DNA from: Comamonadaceae bacterium
Lineage (GTDB): Bacteria; Pseudomonadota; Gammaproteobacteria; Burkholderiales; Burkholderiaceae_C
Reading direction: 5' to 3'
Length of the DNA: 64,000 nt
NCBI GenBank assembly: GCA_021299875.1
Contig: JAJTEW010000007.1
Location: 55,288-119,287, forward strand
Numbering within the stretch: the first letter of the stretch is position 1; each line of letters begins with the position of its first letter. Of the stretch, positions 43,688-52,905 are shown piece after piece. The notes under the pieces were generated by a model. The model ran no database searches. It was not told the origin of the DNA and was given only the letters and a program-made list of their open reading frames with translations. Made by a program: the position numbers and the translations under genes.

Positions 43688-44836
43688 TCAGCGGGGGTAA
43701 ACAGCCCCCAAGACACGGGCGCCTCGGGCGCCCGTGACGCTTTGGAGGCTGGCGGTTTCACGCCGGAGGTTTTTGAAAGCCAACCAGGCAAATGCAGCCG
43801 CTTCGACCTGCAAAGGCGGCAGGCCTCGATCGGCACTGCTGATGACCTGAACTCTAGGCAAATGATGCGCCAGTCGCGCCATCAAATGGGTGTTCAGCGC
43901 GCCCCCCCCGCACACCACCAAAGACGCTGCGTCCTCTGCGTGGCGCAACACGTCTAAAGCGCAGGTGAGTGCGGTGAATTCCGTCAAAGTGGCTTGAACG
44001 TCTTGAGGCGCATACGCGCCGCTACCCTCCAATGCGGCCATGTGGTGCGCAAGCCAAGCAGGGTTGAACAAATCACGGCCTGTGCTTTTGGGGGGCAGGC
44101 GCTGCAAAAATTCTTCGGTCATCCATTGTGCGAGCAAAGCCTGGTGGACGTGGCCTTGTGCCGCCCAAGCCCCATCACGGTCAAAAGCCTGTCCGGTGTG
44201 CCGGGCACACCAAAAATCCATCAGTGCATTGCCGGGGCCACAGTCCCAACCCTGAACGCCGCCATCGGCATGCAGCACACTGAGGTTGGAGATGCCGCCA
44301 ATGTTCAGCACCGCCACACAGGCACCGGGTTGTCCGAAAACCCCGTGGTGAAAGGCGGGCACCAAGGGTGCACCCTGGCCGCCTGCGGCCAGATCTCGGC
44401 TGCGAAAATCAGCCACCACGTCAATGTCGGTCAGTTCGGCAAGCAAGGCGGAGTTGATCAATTGCAGTGTGTAGCCCACCGCAGAATAGTGGCCATCCGC
44501 ATCGCCGTCGAACTCCAGTGGACGGTGGCGCACCGTTTGACCATGGGCGCCAATGGCGCTGACTTGTTCAGGCTGGAGTCCTGTGGTTTGAAGAAGCGTG
44601 TGAACCACTTGCGCGTAATGTCGCGCGATGGCATTGCCAGCCAAAGCGCTGCGGTGCAGTTCATCGGGGCCAGTCTGGTTGAGTTGCAGCAAATCGTCGC
44701 GGAAAGCGGCGTGGAAAGCCACAAAGGCATGGGCGGTGACATTCAAACGTCCGGTGTGGTCGATCTGGGCCATGACGCCATCCACACCATCCAGTGAAGT
44801 GCCCGACATCAGGCCAATGAAAAAAGCTGGGGCCAT
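43688..44836 (-). CDS. anmK: Anhydro-N-acetylmuramic acid kinase
   Basis: A 382-residue sugar kinase of the ASKHA fold: the N-terminal FFIGLMSGTSLDGVDGVMAQ phosphate-binding loop, GAHGQTVRHRP, LNIGGISNLSVL and the CGGGALNTHLM segment near the C-terminus. It phosphorylates anhydroMurNAc to MurNAc-6-P with hydrolytic ring opening, in peptidoglycan recycling. ATG 44836 (MAPAFF) matches the family N-terminus; an upstream in-frame ATG at 44878 would add 14 residues. Confidence 0.94.
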   Translation of the reverse strand: MAPAFFIGLMSGTSLDGVDGVMAQIDHTGRLNVTAHAFVAFHAAFRDDLLQLNQTGPDELHRSALAGNAIARHYAQVVHTLLQTTGLQPEQVSAIGAHGQTVRHRPLEFDGDADGHYSAVGYTLQLINSALLAELTDIDVVADFRSRDLAAGGQGAPLVPAFHHGVFGQPGACVAVLNIGGISNLSVLHADGGVQGWDCGPGNALMDFWCARHTGQAFDRDGAWAAQGHVHQALLAQWMTEEFLQRLPPKSTGRDLFNPAWLAHHMAALEGSGAYAPQDVQATLTEFTALTCALDVLRHAEDAASLVVCGGGALNTHLMARLAHHLPRVQVISSADRGLPPLQVEAAAFAWLAFKNLRRETASLQSVTGARGARVLGAVYPR

Positions 44837-44883
44837 GGGAAAAGACCAATGCAGGATCGTTACAGGGAAGCTTGCCAACCATT

Positions 44884-44906
44884 AAAAAAGGGCCTTGCGG
44901 CCCTTT
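44884..44906 (-). terminator. Rho-independent terminator of the M23 peptidase gene
   Basis: Arms AAAGGGCC (44887-44894) and GGCCCTTT (44899-44906) with loop TTGC. Read on the minus strand, the hairpin is followed by TTTTTTAAT, five bases after the peptidase stop. It separates the peptidase gene from anmK. Confidence 0.88.
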
Positions 44907-44910
44907 GAGG

Positions 44911-46377
44911 TCATTGGCTGTTGCTCTCTCGCATTTGCGCCGCAGCCAGCAGTTGGGTTTTGGCTTGATTGACTTGGGCGTTGAAGCGGGGCACGGCACC
45001 CGGTGCAATGGGCAAAGCCTGGGCTTGTTGGATGACTTTTTGAGGGTCCACGTGCACGCCATTGACGCGGAATTCAAAATGCAAATGAGGGCCGGTAGAC
45101 CAGCCTGTGGAGCCCACAGCCCCAATGGTTTGGCCTTTTTGAACGTTCTGCCCTTTGCGCACGTGGATTTTGCTCAAATGCGCGTACAAGGTGGTGTGGC
45201 CGCTGCCGTGTCGAACTTCGACCACGTTGCCATAACCGCCTTGAACGCCAGCAAAAATCACTGTGCCTTCACCCACAGACTGGGCGGGCGTGCCCGTGGG
45301 TGCGGCATAGTCCACACCGCGGTGAGCTTGCTGGGTTTTGAAGATGGGGTGCAAACGCATGGTGAAACCACTGGTTTGGCGCGAAAAGGGAACGGGTGAG
45401 GCCAAGTAAGCGCGGCTCAGACTTTTGCCCTCAAGGCTGTAGTAGTTACCCTTTTGTCCTGGCTCTTGGAACCAGACGGCTTCGTAAGTGTTGTTGCCGT
45501 TGTTGAATTCGGCAGTCAACACCCGGCCAGTGCGGACCGGCTCGCCATCGGCCTCAAGGACTTCGTAAACCACCGAAAACCGCGCGCCCTTGCGCAAGGT
45601 GCGGTGAAAGTCGATTTGGTTGGAAAAAATCTGGGTGAGCTGGTTGATCACCACGTCAGGCAAGCGAGCTTCGTCAGCGGCATCGTAGAGCGACCGGGTG
45701 ACCGTGCCACCCGTCATGCGGATGCTGGTGTTCATCGGCGAGGTCTCGAGCGCGGCTTGCAGGCCTTTGTCGCTGCGTTGGATGGCCAAACGCTGGAAGA
45801 AGGTGTCGGTCTCTTTGTTGAGCCAGCGCACATGCAAGGCGATCAAGCGCTGCTGGCTGTCCGCTTCGGCCGTGACGGCGCGGCCAGACTGGCGCAGGGC
45901 CTGCTTGGCCAAGGGGTTGTTGCGCAAGAAAACCGCGGCTTCAGCGTCGACCAGGCCCAGTCGGCGCAACAGGCTTTCTGGGGTGTCAGAAGCCCGAGTG
46001 GTGTCGCTGCGCCTCAGGTTGAGGTTGACCGCATCGAGCGATTGGACCTGCTCTTCCAATTTGGCAATGGCCACGGGCACGGTGATGGTGACCACAGGCT
46101 GGTCAGCAATGTCTGGGCCCAAGTTGGCAATGGCGAATGCACCGCCGCCGCCGGCCAAGAGCAAGGAGGCCAGGCTGGCGCTGATGGCTTTGGGGTGACG
46201 CGCCAGCCAGCGGGCCAAGGCCTTGCTGCCGGCGGTGAGCACGGGGTGTTGCCCGTCGAGCCAGCCCAACACGCGCTGCACGCCAACCAGCAATGCGCCG
46301 AGCACAGCCGTGCACAGGAACAAGATACCGATCAGCAGGGAGGCCAGTCGAGACTGGAGAGCAACAAAAAACGACAT
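44911..46377 (-). CDS. M23-family peptidoglycan endopeptidase (membrane-anchored)
   Basis: A 488-residue protein. A hydrophobic segment near residues 8-32 and another near 66-85 anchor the N-terminus; a long middle region follows (coiled coil and OapA-like), then the LytM/M23 domain. Zinc ligands are visible in HRGVDYAAPTGTP and HLHFEFRVNG, with an intermediate HGSGHTTLYAHL. It probably cleaves peptide cross-links in the periplasm during wall growth, like MepM. ATG 46377 is chosen over an adjacent TTG. It is divergent from tyrS. Confidence 0.92.
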   Translation of the reverse strand: MSFFVALQSRLASLLIGILFLCTAVLGALLVGVQRVLGWLDGQHPVLTAGSKALARWLARHPKAISASLASLLLAGGGGAFAIANLGPDIADQPVVTITVPVAIAKLEEQVQSLDAVNLNLRRSDTTRASDTPESLLRRLGLVDAEAAVFLRNNPLAKQALRQSGRAVTAEADSQQRLIALHVRWLNKETDTFFQRLAIQRSDKGLQAALETSPMNTSIRMTGGTVTRSLYDAADEARLPDVVINQLTQIFSNQIDFHRTLRKGARFSVVYEVLEADGEPVRTGRVLTAEFNNGNNTYEAVWFQEPGQKGNYYSLEGKSLSRAYLASPVPFSRQTSGFTMRLHPIFKTQQAHRGVDYAAPTGTPAQSVGEGTVIFAGVQGGYGNVVEVRHGSGHTTLYAHLSKIHVRKGQNVQKGQTIGAVGSTGWSTGPHLHFEFRVNGVHVDPQKVIQQAQALPIAPGAVPRFNAQVNQAKTQLLAAAQMRESNSQ

Positions 46378-46519
46378 CAATTGAAGGGTTATCGGCAGTG
46401 GGGGTGGTCAAACCACGCCCATGCGCGAGGGGCAAAATCGGGGCACCCTAAAATGGGCCACCCTGAGACAACGGGCTATTGTACCGGTCTAAATCCATTT
46501 GACTTCAGAAAAAACCCTT

Positions 46520-47752
46520 ATGAATCAAGCGCTTGTTACAAAATTCCCGGTCACGGACAAGACCCGAGAGGCCCTGGCGGTCACCTTGAGGGGCTGCGAA
46601 GAGCTGATTCCACAAGAAGATTGGTTGCAAAAACTGGCCAAATCTGAGGCCACCGGTGTGCCATTGCGCATCAAACTCGGCTTGGACCCGACCGCGCCGG
46701 ACATCCACATCGGCCACACTGTGGTGCTCAACAAAATGCGCCAATTGCAGGATCTGGGCCACCAAGTCATTTTTTTGATTGGCGACTTCACCAGCCTGAT
46801 CGGCGACCCGTCGGGGCGCAACAGCACCCGCCCGCCCCTGACCCCCGAGCAGATCAAGCTCAACGCCGAGACCTATTACAAGCAAGCCAGCATGGTGTTG
46901 GACCCCGCCAAAACCGAGATCCGTTACAACAGTGAGTGGTCGCTACCCTTGGGCTCCATGGGCATGATCCAGTTGGCATCCCAGTACACCGTGGCGCGCA
47001 TGATGGAGCGCAACGACTTCCATGACCGATTCAAGGCAGGCACCCCCATCAGCGTGCACGAGTTCTTGTACCCACTGATGCAGGGTTACGATTCGGTCGC
47101 GCTCAAGAGCGATTTGGAGCTGGGCGGCACCGACCAAAAGTTCAACCTGCTCATGGGCCGCCACCTGCAGGCCGAATACGGCCAAGAGCCGCAGTGCATC
47201 TTGACCATGCCGCTGCTCGAAGGCCTGGATGGCGTGGACAAGATGTCCAAGTCCAAAAACAACTACATCGGCATCGCCGAAGCGCCCAACGACATGTTCG
47301 CCAAGGTGCTCTCCATCTCAGACACCCTGATGTGGCGCTGGTACACCCTGTTGTCGTTCAAATCGATGGCCGAGATCGAGGCGTTGAAAAAAGAGGTGGA
47401 GGGCGGTCGCAACCCGAAAGACGCCAAGGTCATGTTGGCCAAGGAAATCACAGCGCGTTTCCACAGCGCCGCCGCGGCCGATGCGGCCGAACAAGACTTC
47501 ATCAACCGCAGCAAAGGCGGCGTGCCCGACGACATCGCCGAGATCAGCCTGTCGGGCGCACCGCTGGGCATCGGGGCTTTGCTCAAGTCGGCGGGTCTGG
47601 CCCCCTCCACCACCGAAGCCGGCCGCTTGATCGATGGCGGCGGTGTGCGTGTCGACTCGGTTGTGGTCAGCGACAAGGGGCTCAGGCTCGAAGCGGGCAC
47701 TTACGTGGTGCAAGTGGGCAAACGCAAGTTTGCCAAGGTGAGCCTGTCCTGA
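46520..47752 (+). CDS. tyrS: Tyrosyl-tRNA synthetase
   Basis: A 410-residue class I synthetase: [18 protein letters not shown] carries the HIGH motif, and [13 protein letters not shown] the KMSKS loop. A C-terminal S4-like RNA-binding region ends with [14 protein letters not shown]. This is the TyrZ-like subfamily common in proteobacteria with HIGH. ATG 46520 starts [11 protein letters not shown]; an in-frame TTG upstream (46499) is not needed. Confidence 0.96.
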   Translation: MNQALVTKFPVTDKTREALAVTLRGCEELIPQEDWLQKLAKSEATGVPLRIKLGLDPTAPDIHIGHTVVLNKMRQLQDLGHQVIFLIGDFTSLIGDPSGRNSTRPPLTPEQIKLNAETYYKQASMVLDPAKTEIRYNSEWSLPLGSMGMIQLASQYTVARMMERNDFHDRFKAGTPISVHEFLYPLMQGYDSVALKSDLELGGTDQKFNLLMGRHLQAEYGQEPQCILTMPLLEGLDGVDKMSKSKNNYIGIAEAPNDMFAKVLSISDTLMWRWYTLLSFKSMAEIEALKKEVEGGRNPKDAKVMLAKEITARFHSAAAADAAEQDFINRSKGGVPDDIAEISLSGAPLGIGALLKSAGLAPSTTEAGRLIDGGGVRVDSVVVSDKGLRLEAGTYVVQVGKRKFAKVSLS

Positions 47753-47801
47753 TGGCGGTCTGGCGCACGGCAAACGGGCGACGCCGCGTTATCCTCGTCC
47801 C

Positions 47802-48728
47802 ATGAAAAAAATCGACCGCTGGATGAGCCCCACGCGCATGCTGTGGGCATCGGTGGGGGTGGCCTTGGTCACCATCGCCCTCAAAACCGGCGCTTGGTGG
47901 CTCACCGACTCGGTGGGTTTGTTGTCAGACGCCATGGAATCGCTGGTCAATTTGGCCAGTGCGGTGTTCGGCTTGATGATGGTCACGATCGCGGCCCGCC
48001 CCGCAGATGACGATCATCCCTATGGCCACCACAAAGCCGAGTATTTTTCTTCTGGCTTCGAAGGCATTCTCATCATTGTGGCCGCCCTGGGCATCATTTG
48101 GGTGGCGGTTCATCGCCTGTTTGACCCCCAGCCCATTGCGCAGGTCGGCTGGGGCCTGGCTTTGTCGTTGGGCAGCTCGGCCCTGAACGGCTTGCTGGCT
48201 TGGTTGATGTTCCGGGCCGCTCGCCAACACCGTTCAATGGCGCTGGAAGCCGATGCCCGGCATCTGGTGACCGATGTCTGGACGTCCGCCGGGGTGGTGC
48301 TGGGCATCGCCCTGGTCAGTGTGAGTGGCTGGTTGTGGCTCGATGCCGTGGTGGCGATTGGCGTGGCCCTGAACATCTTGAAAGAAGGCTGGCACCTGAT
48401 CTGGCGCTCGTCGCAAGGCCTCATGGACGAGGCGCTCGAGCCCGAGGTCTTGGCCCAAGTGAACACGGTGCTGGCCGGCTTTGCGCACCAGCGCGGCGAG
48501 ACCGAGATCATCCGCTTTGACCACCTGAACACCCGCAAAGCGGGTCAGCGGCGATTTGTTGACGTGCACATGCACATGCCCTCGGCTTGGACCTTGGGCC
48601 GCGCCGCTGCTTTGCGCGGCAGCGTCGAGCAGGCTTTGATGAGCGCCGTGCCCGGTCTGCGGGCCACCATCCAGTTGTTGCCCAGCGATGTGGAGGCGCA
48701 TTTTGACGATGCGAGGGACTTGAAATGA
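47802..48728 (+). CDS. Cation diffusion facilitator (FieF-like metal efflux)
   Basis: A 308-residue CDF protein with six transmembrane helices. Metal site residues appear in TM2 ([14 protein letters not shown]) and TM5 ([14 protein letters not shown], HxxxD), with [14 protein letters not shown] in the loop. A cytoplasmic C-terminal domain contains [10 protein letters not shown]. It exports Zn2+, Fe2+ or Cd2+ in exchange for protons; the exact metal is not readable. It overlaps dtd by four bases. Confidence 0.92.
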   Translation: MKKIDRWMSPTRMLWASVGVALVTIALKTGAWWLTDSVGLLSDAMESLVNLASAVFGLMMVTIAARPADDDHPYGHHKAEYFSSGFEGILIIVAALGIIWVAVHRLFDPQPIAQVGWGLALSLGSSALNGLLAWLMFRAARQHRSMALEADARHLVTDVWTSAGVVLGIALVSVSGWLWLDAVVAIGVALNILKEGWHLIWRSSQGLMDEALEPEVLAQVNTVLAGFAHQRGETEIIRFDHLNTRKAGQRRFVDVHMHMPSAWTLGRAAALRGSVEQALMSAVPGLRATIQLLPSDVEAHFDDARDLK

Positions 48729-49168
48729 TGGCCTTGTTGCAAAGGGTGAGCGAAGCCAGTGTGCGGGTGGACGGCGAGGTGATCGGCCAGATCGGCCATG
48801 GCTTGTTGGTCTTGTTGTGCGCCGAAAAGGGCGACACCGAAGCCGTCGCCGACAAACTGCTGACCAAGCTCTTGAAGCTGCGCATCTTTGGGGACGAGGT
48901 CGGGAAAATGAACCGCAGCGTGCAAGACGTGGGCGGAGGCCTGCTGCTGGTGAGTCAGTTCACCTTGGCCGCAGACGTGGCCAGTGGCAACCGACCCAGC
49001 TTCACCCATGCGGCCGCGCCCGAAGAGGGCCGCCGCCTGTATGCGCACTTGGTGGCGCAAGCGCAAAAGGCCCACCCGGTGGTGCAAACCGGCCGCTTTG
49101 CCGCCGACATGAAAGTGGCGCTGGTCAACGATGGGCCCGTGACCATTCCGATGCGCATGACGGCGTAA
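48725..49168 (+). CDS. dtd: D-aminoacyl-tRNA deacylase
   Basis: A 147-residue Dtd. The two active-site motifs are SQFTLAAD (residues 78-85) and the cis-Pro loop NDGPVTIPM near the C-terminus. It hydrolyses D-aminoacyl-tRNAs (for example D-Tyr-tRNA), fitting the nearby tyrS. The start overlaps the CDF stop (ATGA); a second ATG directly follows, and either may be used. Confidence 0.96.
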   Translation: MMALLQRVSEASVRVDGEVIGQIGHGLLVLLCAEKGDTEAVADKLLTKLLKLRIFGDEVGKMNRSVQDVGGGLLLVSQFTLAADVASGNRPSFTHAAAPEEGRRLYAHLVAQAQKAHPVVQTGRFAADMKVALVNDGPVTIPMRMTA

Positions 49169-49229
49169 CCCAAGCGACCCCCAGGGCAGCCTTGCGGACC
49201 TAAGATGTGAGTGTGATGCACACCTTCCC

Positions 49230-50180
49230 TTGGATCTTGGCTTGAAACGGCGCAAACCCGCTTACCCCAGACGTCAGTGGTCTTTGGCCCACCGACGCGG
49301 TTTGCGCACATTTGCCAACTGGCCTGTGGCGGTGCGCGGCATGGTGTGGATGGTGCTGGGCGGCTTCTTGTTTGCCTTGCTCAACACCATTGCCCGTGAC
49401 CTGACACTGCATCTGGACGTCTACCAATCGCAGTTTTTGCGATACCTCTTTGGCTTGTTGGTGATCTTGCCTTGGGTTTGGCGTGAGGGTTGGCGGGCCT
49501 ACATGCCCGTGAACTTGGCGGGGCAGTTCTGGCGCGGAGGCGTTCACACCTTGGGGCTGGTGTTGTGGTTCACCGCCTTGCCCAAGATATCCTTGGCCGA
49601 CATGACCGCGATTGGTTTCACCGGGCCGATTTTCATCATGTTGGGTGCCGCTTGGTTTTTGGGCGAACCCATGCGCAAAGACCGTTGGATCGCGGCCATC
49701 ATCGGTTTCAGCGGGGTGTTGGTGGTGGTCTTGCCCAAAATGTCGGGCGATGGCGGTTGGTACAACCTGGTCATGCTGGCTTCGGCGCCCGTGTTTGCCG
49801 CCTCGTTCCTGATCACCAAAGCCCTGACCCGTTACGAAAAGCCAGGGGTCATCGTGCTCTGGCAAGCCCTGACGGTGACGGTGCTGAGTTTGCCCATGGC
49901 GGTGCCCAACTGGCAAATGCCGACCCCCATGCAGTGGTTGGCTTTTGCGGCCACAGGCGTGCTGGGCACGCTGGCCCACTATTGCCTGACCAGGGCTTTT
50001 GCGCTGGCCGACATATCGGCCACCCAGTCGCTGCGCTTTTTGGACCTGGTCTGGGCCTCGGTCTTGGGTTGGTTGGTGTTTGGTGATGTGCCCAGCCAGT
50101 CCACTTGGTTGGGTGCCTTTGTCATCCTTTGGGCCACGGTGTGGATTGCCCGCAGGGAGGGTCGGAGAAAAACCGCCTGA
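49230..50180 (+). CDS. DMT-superfamily EamA transporter
   Basis: Ten transmembrane helices in two EamA repeats; for example, the first repeat ends IGFTGPIFIMLGAAWFLGE and the second has QSLRFLDLVWASVLGWLVFG. It is probably an inner-membrane exporter of amino acids or other metabolites. The start is unclear: TTG 49230 opens the frame, TTG 49242 (KRRKPAYPRR) is similar, and ATG 49341 would keep most of TM1. No good ribosome-binding site was found, so the upstream limit is given. Confidence 0.85.
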   Translation: MDLGLKRRKPAYPRRQWSLAHRRGLRTFANWPVAVRGMVWMVLGGFLFALLNTIARDLTLHLDVYQSQFLRYLFGLLVILPWVWREGWRAYMPVNLAGQFWRGGVHTLGLVLWFTALPKISLADMTAIGFTGPIFIMLGAAWFLGEPMRKDRWIAAIIGFSGVLVVVLPKMSGDGGWYNLVMLASAPVFAASFLITKALTRYEKPGVIVLWQALTVTVLSLPMAVPNWQMPTPMQWLAFAATGVLGTLAHYCLTRAFALADISATQSLRFLDLVWASVLGWLVFGDVPSQSTWLGAFVILWATVWIARREGRRKTA

Positions 50181-50185
50181 AACCC

Positions 50186-50207
50186 CCGAACGGGTATATT
50201 AGTTCGG
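50186..50207. promoter_or_regulatory. Candidate operator over the promoter of the ABC/DUF3299 operon
   Basis: Six-base perfect arms CCGAAC (50186-50191) and GTTCGG (50202-50207) flank GGGTATATTA, which contains a -10-like TATATT. It ends 21 bases before the GTG start of the ATPase gene. A repressor site here is plausible; it does not obviously match the known Zur box. Confidence 0.4.
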
Positions 50208-50228
50208 ACTCAAAAAAAGGGGAGTTTT

Positions 50229-50918
50229 GTGATCGACATCGAGCCCATGCGCTTTGCCTGGACCCGTGGGGGGCCTGACACCCTGGTGCTGGGCCGCTTG
50301 CACGTGGCGCAGGGCCAAACTGTGTTTTTGCAGGGCCCCAGCGGTTGCGGCAAAAGCAGTTTCTTGGGCTTGTTGGCGGGCGTTTTGCAGCCGCAGCAAG
50401 GCCGTGTGACTTTGCTCGGACAAGATTGGGCGGCTTTGCCCTCGGGCCAGCGCGATGCCTTTCGCGCCGACCATGTGGGCGTGATTTTTCAGCAATTCAA
50501 CCTGCTGCCCTATTTGAGCGTGTTGGACAACATCACCTTGCCCTGCCGCTTTTCAAAGCTGCGGCGTGAACGCTGCCAAGCCACGGGTGGCCCCGAGGCC
50601 TCGGCCCAAACTTGGCTTGAGCGCATGGGTTTGCCCGAAGGCCTGTGGGTGCGCCGTGCCGACACCTTGTCGGTGGGTCAGCAGCAGCGCGTGGCGGCGG
50701 CCCGTGCCCTGATTGGGCAACCCGAATTGGTCTTGGCAGACGAACCCACCTCGGCGCTTGACGCTGCCTTGCGCCACGACTTCATGGACGTGCTCATGCA
50801 AGCCGCACGGGACGCGGGCAGCACCTTGGTGTGCGTCAGCCATGACCCGCAACAGGCGGCGCGATTTGATCTGCAGTGGTCTTTGCCTGAGCTGCAGCAA
50901 ACGGGGGCGCGCGCATGA
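50229..50918 (+). CDS. ABC transporter ATP-binding protein (MacB/LolD-like)
   Basis: A 229-residue ATPase. Walker A is GPSGCGKSS, the Q-loop is VIFQQFNLLP, the signature is LSVGQQQRVAAARAL (Gly replaced by Val at the third place of LSGGQ), Walker B is LVLADEPTSALD and the H-loop is VSHD. It would power the FtsX-type permease encoded next, overlapping by four bases. A GTG start is used, preceded by GGGGAG. These ATPases belong to mechanotransducing rather than classical transport systems. Confidence 0.9.
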   Translation: MIDIEPMRFAWTRGGPDTLVLGRLHVAQGQTVFLQGPSGCGKSSFLGLLAGVLQPQQGRVTLLGQDWAALPSGQRDAFRADHVGVIFQQFNLLPYLSVLDNITLPCRFSKLRRERCQATGGPEASAQTWLERMGLPEGLWVRRADTLSVGQQQRVAAARALIGQPELVLADEPTSALDAALRHDFMDVLMQAARDAGSTLVCVSHDPQQAARFDLQWSLPELQQTGARA

Positions 50919-52228
50919 ACCCTTTGCTCAGCATCGCCCGGCTCAGTGCCTGGAACCGCCGCAGCACCTTGGTCTGGGTGGTGCTGTCGCTGGCGCTGGC
51001 CACGGCCTTGCTCTGGACCTTGGAGCGTTTGCGCCACGACATCCGCAGCAGTTTTTCGCAATCCGTCAGCGGGGTCGACCTGATTGTGGGCGCCCGCAGC
51101 AGCCCGGTGCAGTTGATGCTGTTTTCGGTGTTCCACATCGGCAGCGTGCCGCAAAGCATGTCCATGGACAGTGTTCGGGCGTTGGCGCAGCACCGCTCGG
51201 TCTCGTGGGTCGTGCCCTTGAGTTTGGGTGACTCCCACCGGGGCTATCCGGTGCTGGGCACCACGCCCGCCTATTTTCAGCACTTTGCCTATGGCGACAA
51301 ACAGCCGCTGGCTTGGCAGCAAGGCGCGGTGTTTGCAGGCACCCTCGATGGCTTGTACGAAGCGGTGATCGGGTCCGAGGTGGCGCGCAAAATGGGCTAC
51401 GCCTTGGGTCAGAGCATCACGCTCGGTCACGGCATGGATGACCACGGCCATGGACACGCACACGGCCATGCACCCGCCAGTCCGGCATCCCCAAGCCATG
51501 ACGACAAGCCTTTTAAGGTGGTGGGCATCTTGGCGCCGACCGGCACCCCGGTAGACCGTACGGTGCATGTGAGCCTGCAAGCGCTCGAGGCCTTGCACCT
51601 GGAATGGGTGGCGGGTGCACCCTTGCCGGGCGGGCAGATCCCTGCCGACCAAGCACGGAAATTCAATCTCGAGCCCCAAGCGGTCACGGCCGCTTTGGTC
51701 GGCCTCAAAACCCGAGCGGCCGTGTTCAATGTGCAGCGCTTTGTGAATGCTTATGAGGCCGAAGCCCTGATCGGGGTGATGCCCGGTGTGGCCCTGGGTG
51801 AGCTGTGGGCCGTGCTGGGCTTGGGAGAAAACGCCTTGTTGGCGGTCTCTGCTATGGTGGCATGGGTCAGCGTGGTGTCCCTCATGGCGGTGGTCTTGGC
51901 GGGCCTGAATGAGCGGCGCCGCGAACTCGCGGTGTTGCGCGCTGTCGGCGCGGGGCCAAGCCATGTGTTGGGTTTGCTCACCTTGGAAGGCGTGTGGGTC
52001 ACTGGCGCTGGGGTGGTGCTGGGTGTTTTGTTGGCGCAGTTGGGCATGGCGTTGGCTGCGCCTTGGCTGCTGCAGGGTCTGGGCATTCGCCTGCAAATGT
52101 CGGCGCCCTTGCCCGCCCAGTGGGCCTTGCTGGCTGCGGTGTTGTTGGCGGGTTTGCTGGCCAGTTTAGGGCCAGCTTGGCGGGCCTACCGCTTGTCCTT
52201 GGCCGACGGTTTGTCACCGCGTGTATGA
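50915..52228 (+). CDS. FtsX-type ABC permease with His-rich periplasmic loop
   Basis: A 437-residue MacB-like permease: one N-terminal helix (about 18-36), a periplasmic domain, and three C-terminal helices in an FtsX domain (about 305-430; LNERRRELAVLRAVGAGPSH is the coupling segment). Residues 171-195 form a His-rich stretch (HGMDDHGHGHAHGH) with seven His in 24 residues, likely to bind metal in the periplasm. It is coupled to the ATPase by an ATGA overlap and followed after 18 bases by DUF3299. The set resembles zinc-linked Zrg-type loci. Confidence 0.88.
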   Translation: MNPLLSIARLSAWNRRSTLVWVVLSLALATALLWTLERLRHDIRSSFSQSVSGVDLIVGARSSPVQLMLFSVFHIGSVPQSMSMDSVRALAQHRSVSWVVPLSLGDSHRGYPVLGTTPAYFQHFAYGDKQPLAWQQGAVFAGTLDGLYEAVIGSEVARKMGYALGQSITLGHGMDDHGHGHAHGHAPASPASPSHDDKPFKVVGILAPTGTPVDRTVHVSLQALEALHLEWVAGAPLPGGQIPADQARKFNLEPQAVTAALVGLKTRAAVFNVQRFVNAYEAEALIGVMPGVALGELWAVLGLGENALLAVSAMVAWVSVVSLMAVVLAGLNERRRELAVLRAVGAGPSHVLGLLTLEGVWVTGAGVVLGVLLAQLGMALAAPWLLQGLGIRLQMSAPLPAQWALLAAVLLAGLLASLGPAWRAYRLSLADGLSPRV

Positions 52229-52246
52229 GATGAAAGTGACCCCAGA

Positions 52247-52894
52247 ATGAACGACCGCCGTGCAGCTTTCAGAGCCTTGAGCCTGGGTCTGGTTTTGGGT
52301 TTGGGTCTTTTAGGACTGCTGCCCGGCTTGGCCATGGCCCAAAGCGTGCGCGAAACCGTCCGCGAGTTGGTGCCGCAAATACAGCCGGCCTTGTCGGCCG
52401 AAGCCCCGCCCCCCGGTGCCAGCCTGCCGGGCCCGGTGCGCACCGTCGGTTGGGAACAGTTGATACCGGCGGGCTGGGACCCCTTCAAAGACCTCAAGGC
52501 CTTGAACCTGGATGCTCTCAAAGACAACGATCCCAAGGCCGAAGAGGCGCTGAAAAAAATGCGCAAGATGTGGGACAACGCGCCCATCAACCCGCTGGTG
52601 CTGGGGCAAAACTTGCGCTTGCCGGGTTATGTGGTGCCGCTGGAGGACCTGCCCGAAGGCATGAAAGAGTTTTTGCTGGTGCCTTACTTTGGGGCTTGTA
52701 TCCATTCACCCCCGCCCCCGGCCAACCAGATCGTGCACGTGGTGTTGGACAAGCCCGCCAAGCGGTTGCGCATGATGGACGTGGTGTGGGTGACCGGCCC
52801 CATGAGCGCCACCCAAACCGACTCTCACATGGGGGTGGCGGGTTACCGCATCGACGCCCGGCAAGTGGCGCCTTACACCGAGAAAAAACGCTAA
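52247..52894 (+). CDS. DUF3299 periplasmic protein
   Basis: A 215-residue protein with a signal peptide (LGLVLGLGLLGLLPGLAMA then cleavage) and the DUF3299 core: LRLPGYVVPLEDLPEGMKEF and LVPYFGACIHSPPPPANQIV. Function is unknown, but such proteins accompany ABC ATPase/FtsX pairs in metal-related loci. It is the last gene of the three-gene unit and is convergent with the nucleotidase gene. Confidence 0.85.
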   Translation: MNDRRAAFRALSLGLVLGLGLLGLLPGLAMAQSVRETVRELVPQIQPALSAEAPPPGASLPGPVRTVGWEQLIPAGWDPFKDLKALNLDALKDNDPKAEEALKKMRKMWDNAPINPLVLGQNLRLPGYVVPLEDLPEGMKEFLLVPYFGACIHSPPPPANQIVHVVLDKPAKRLRMMDVVWVTGPMSATQTDSHMGVAGYRIDARQVAPYTEKKR

Positions 52895-52905
52895 GACTGG
52901 GCAGA

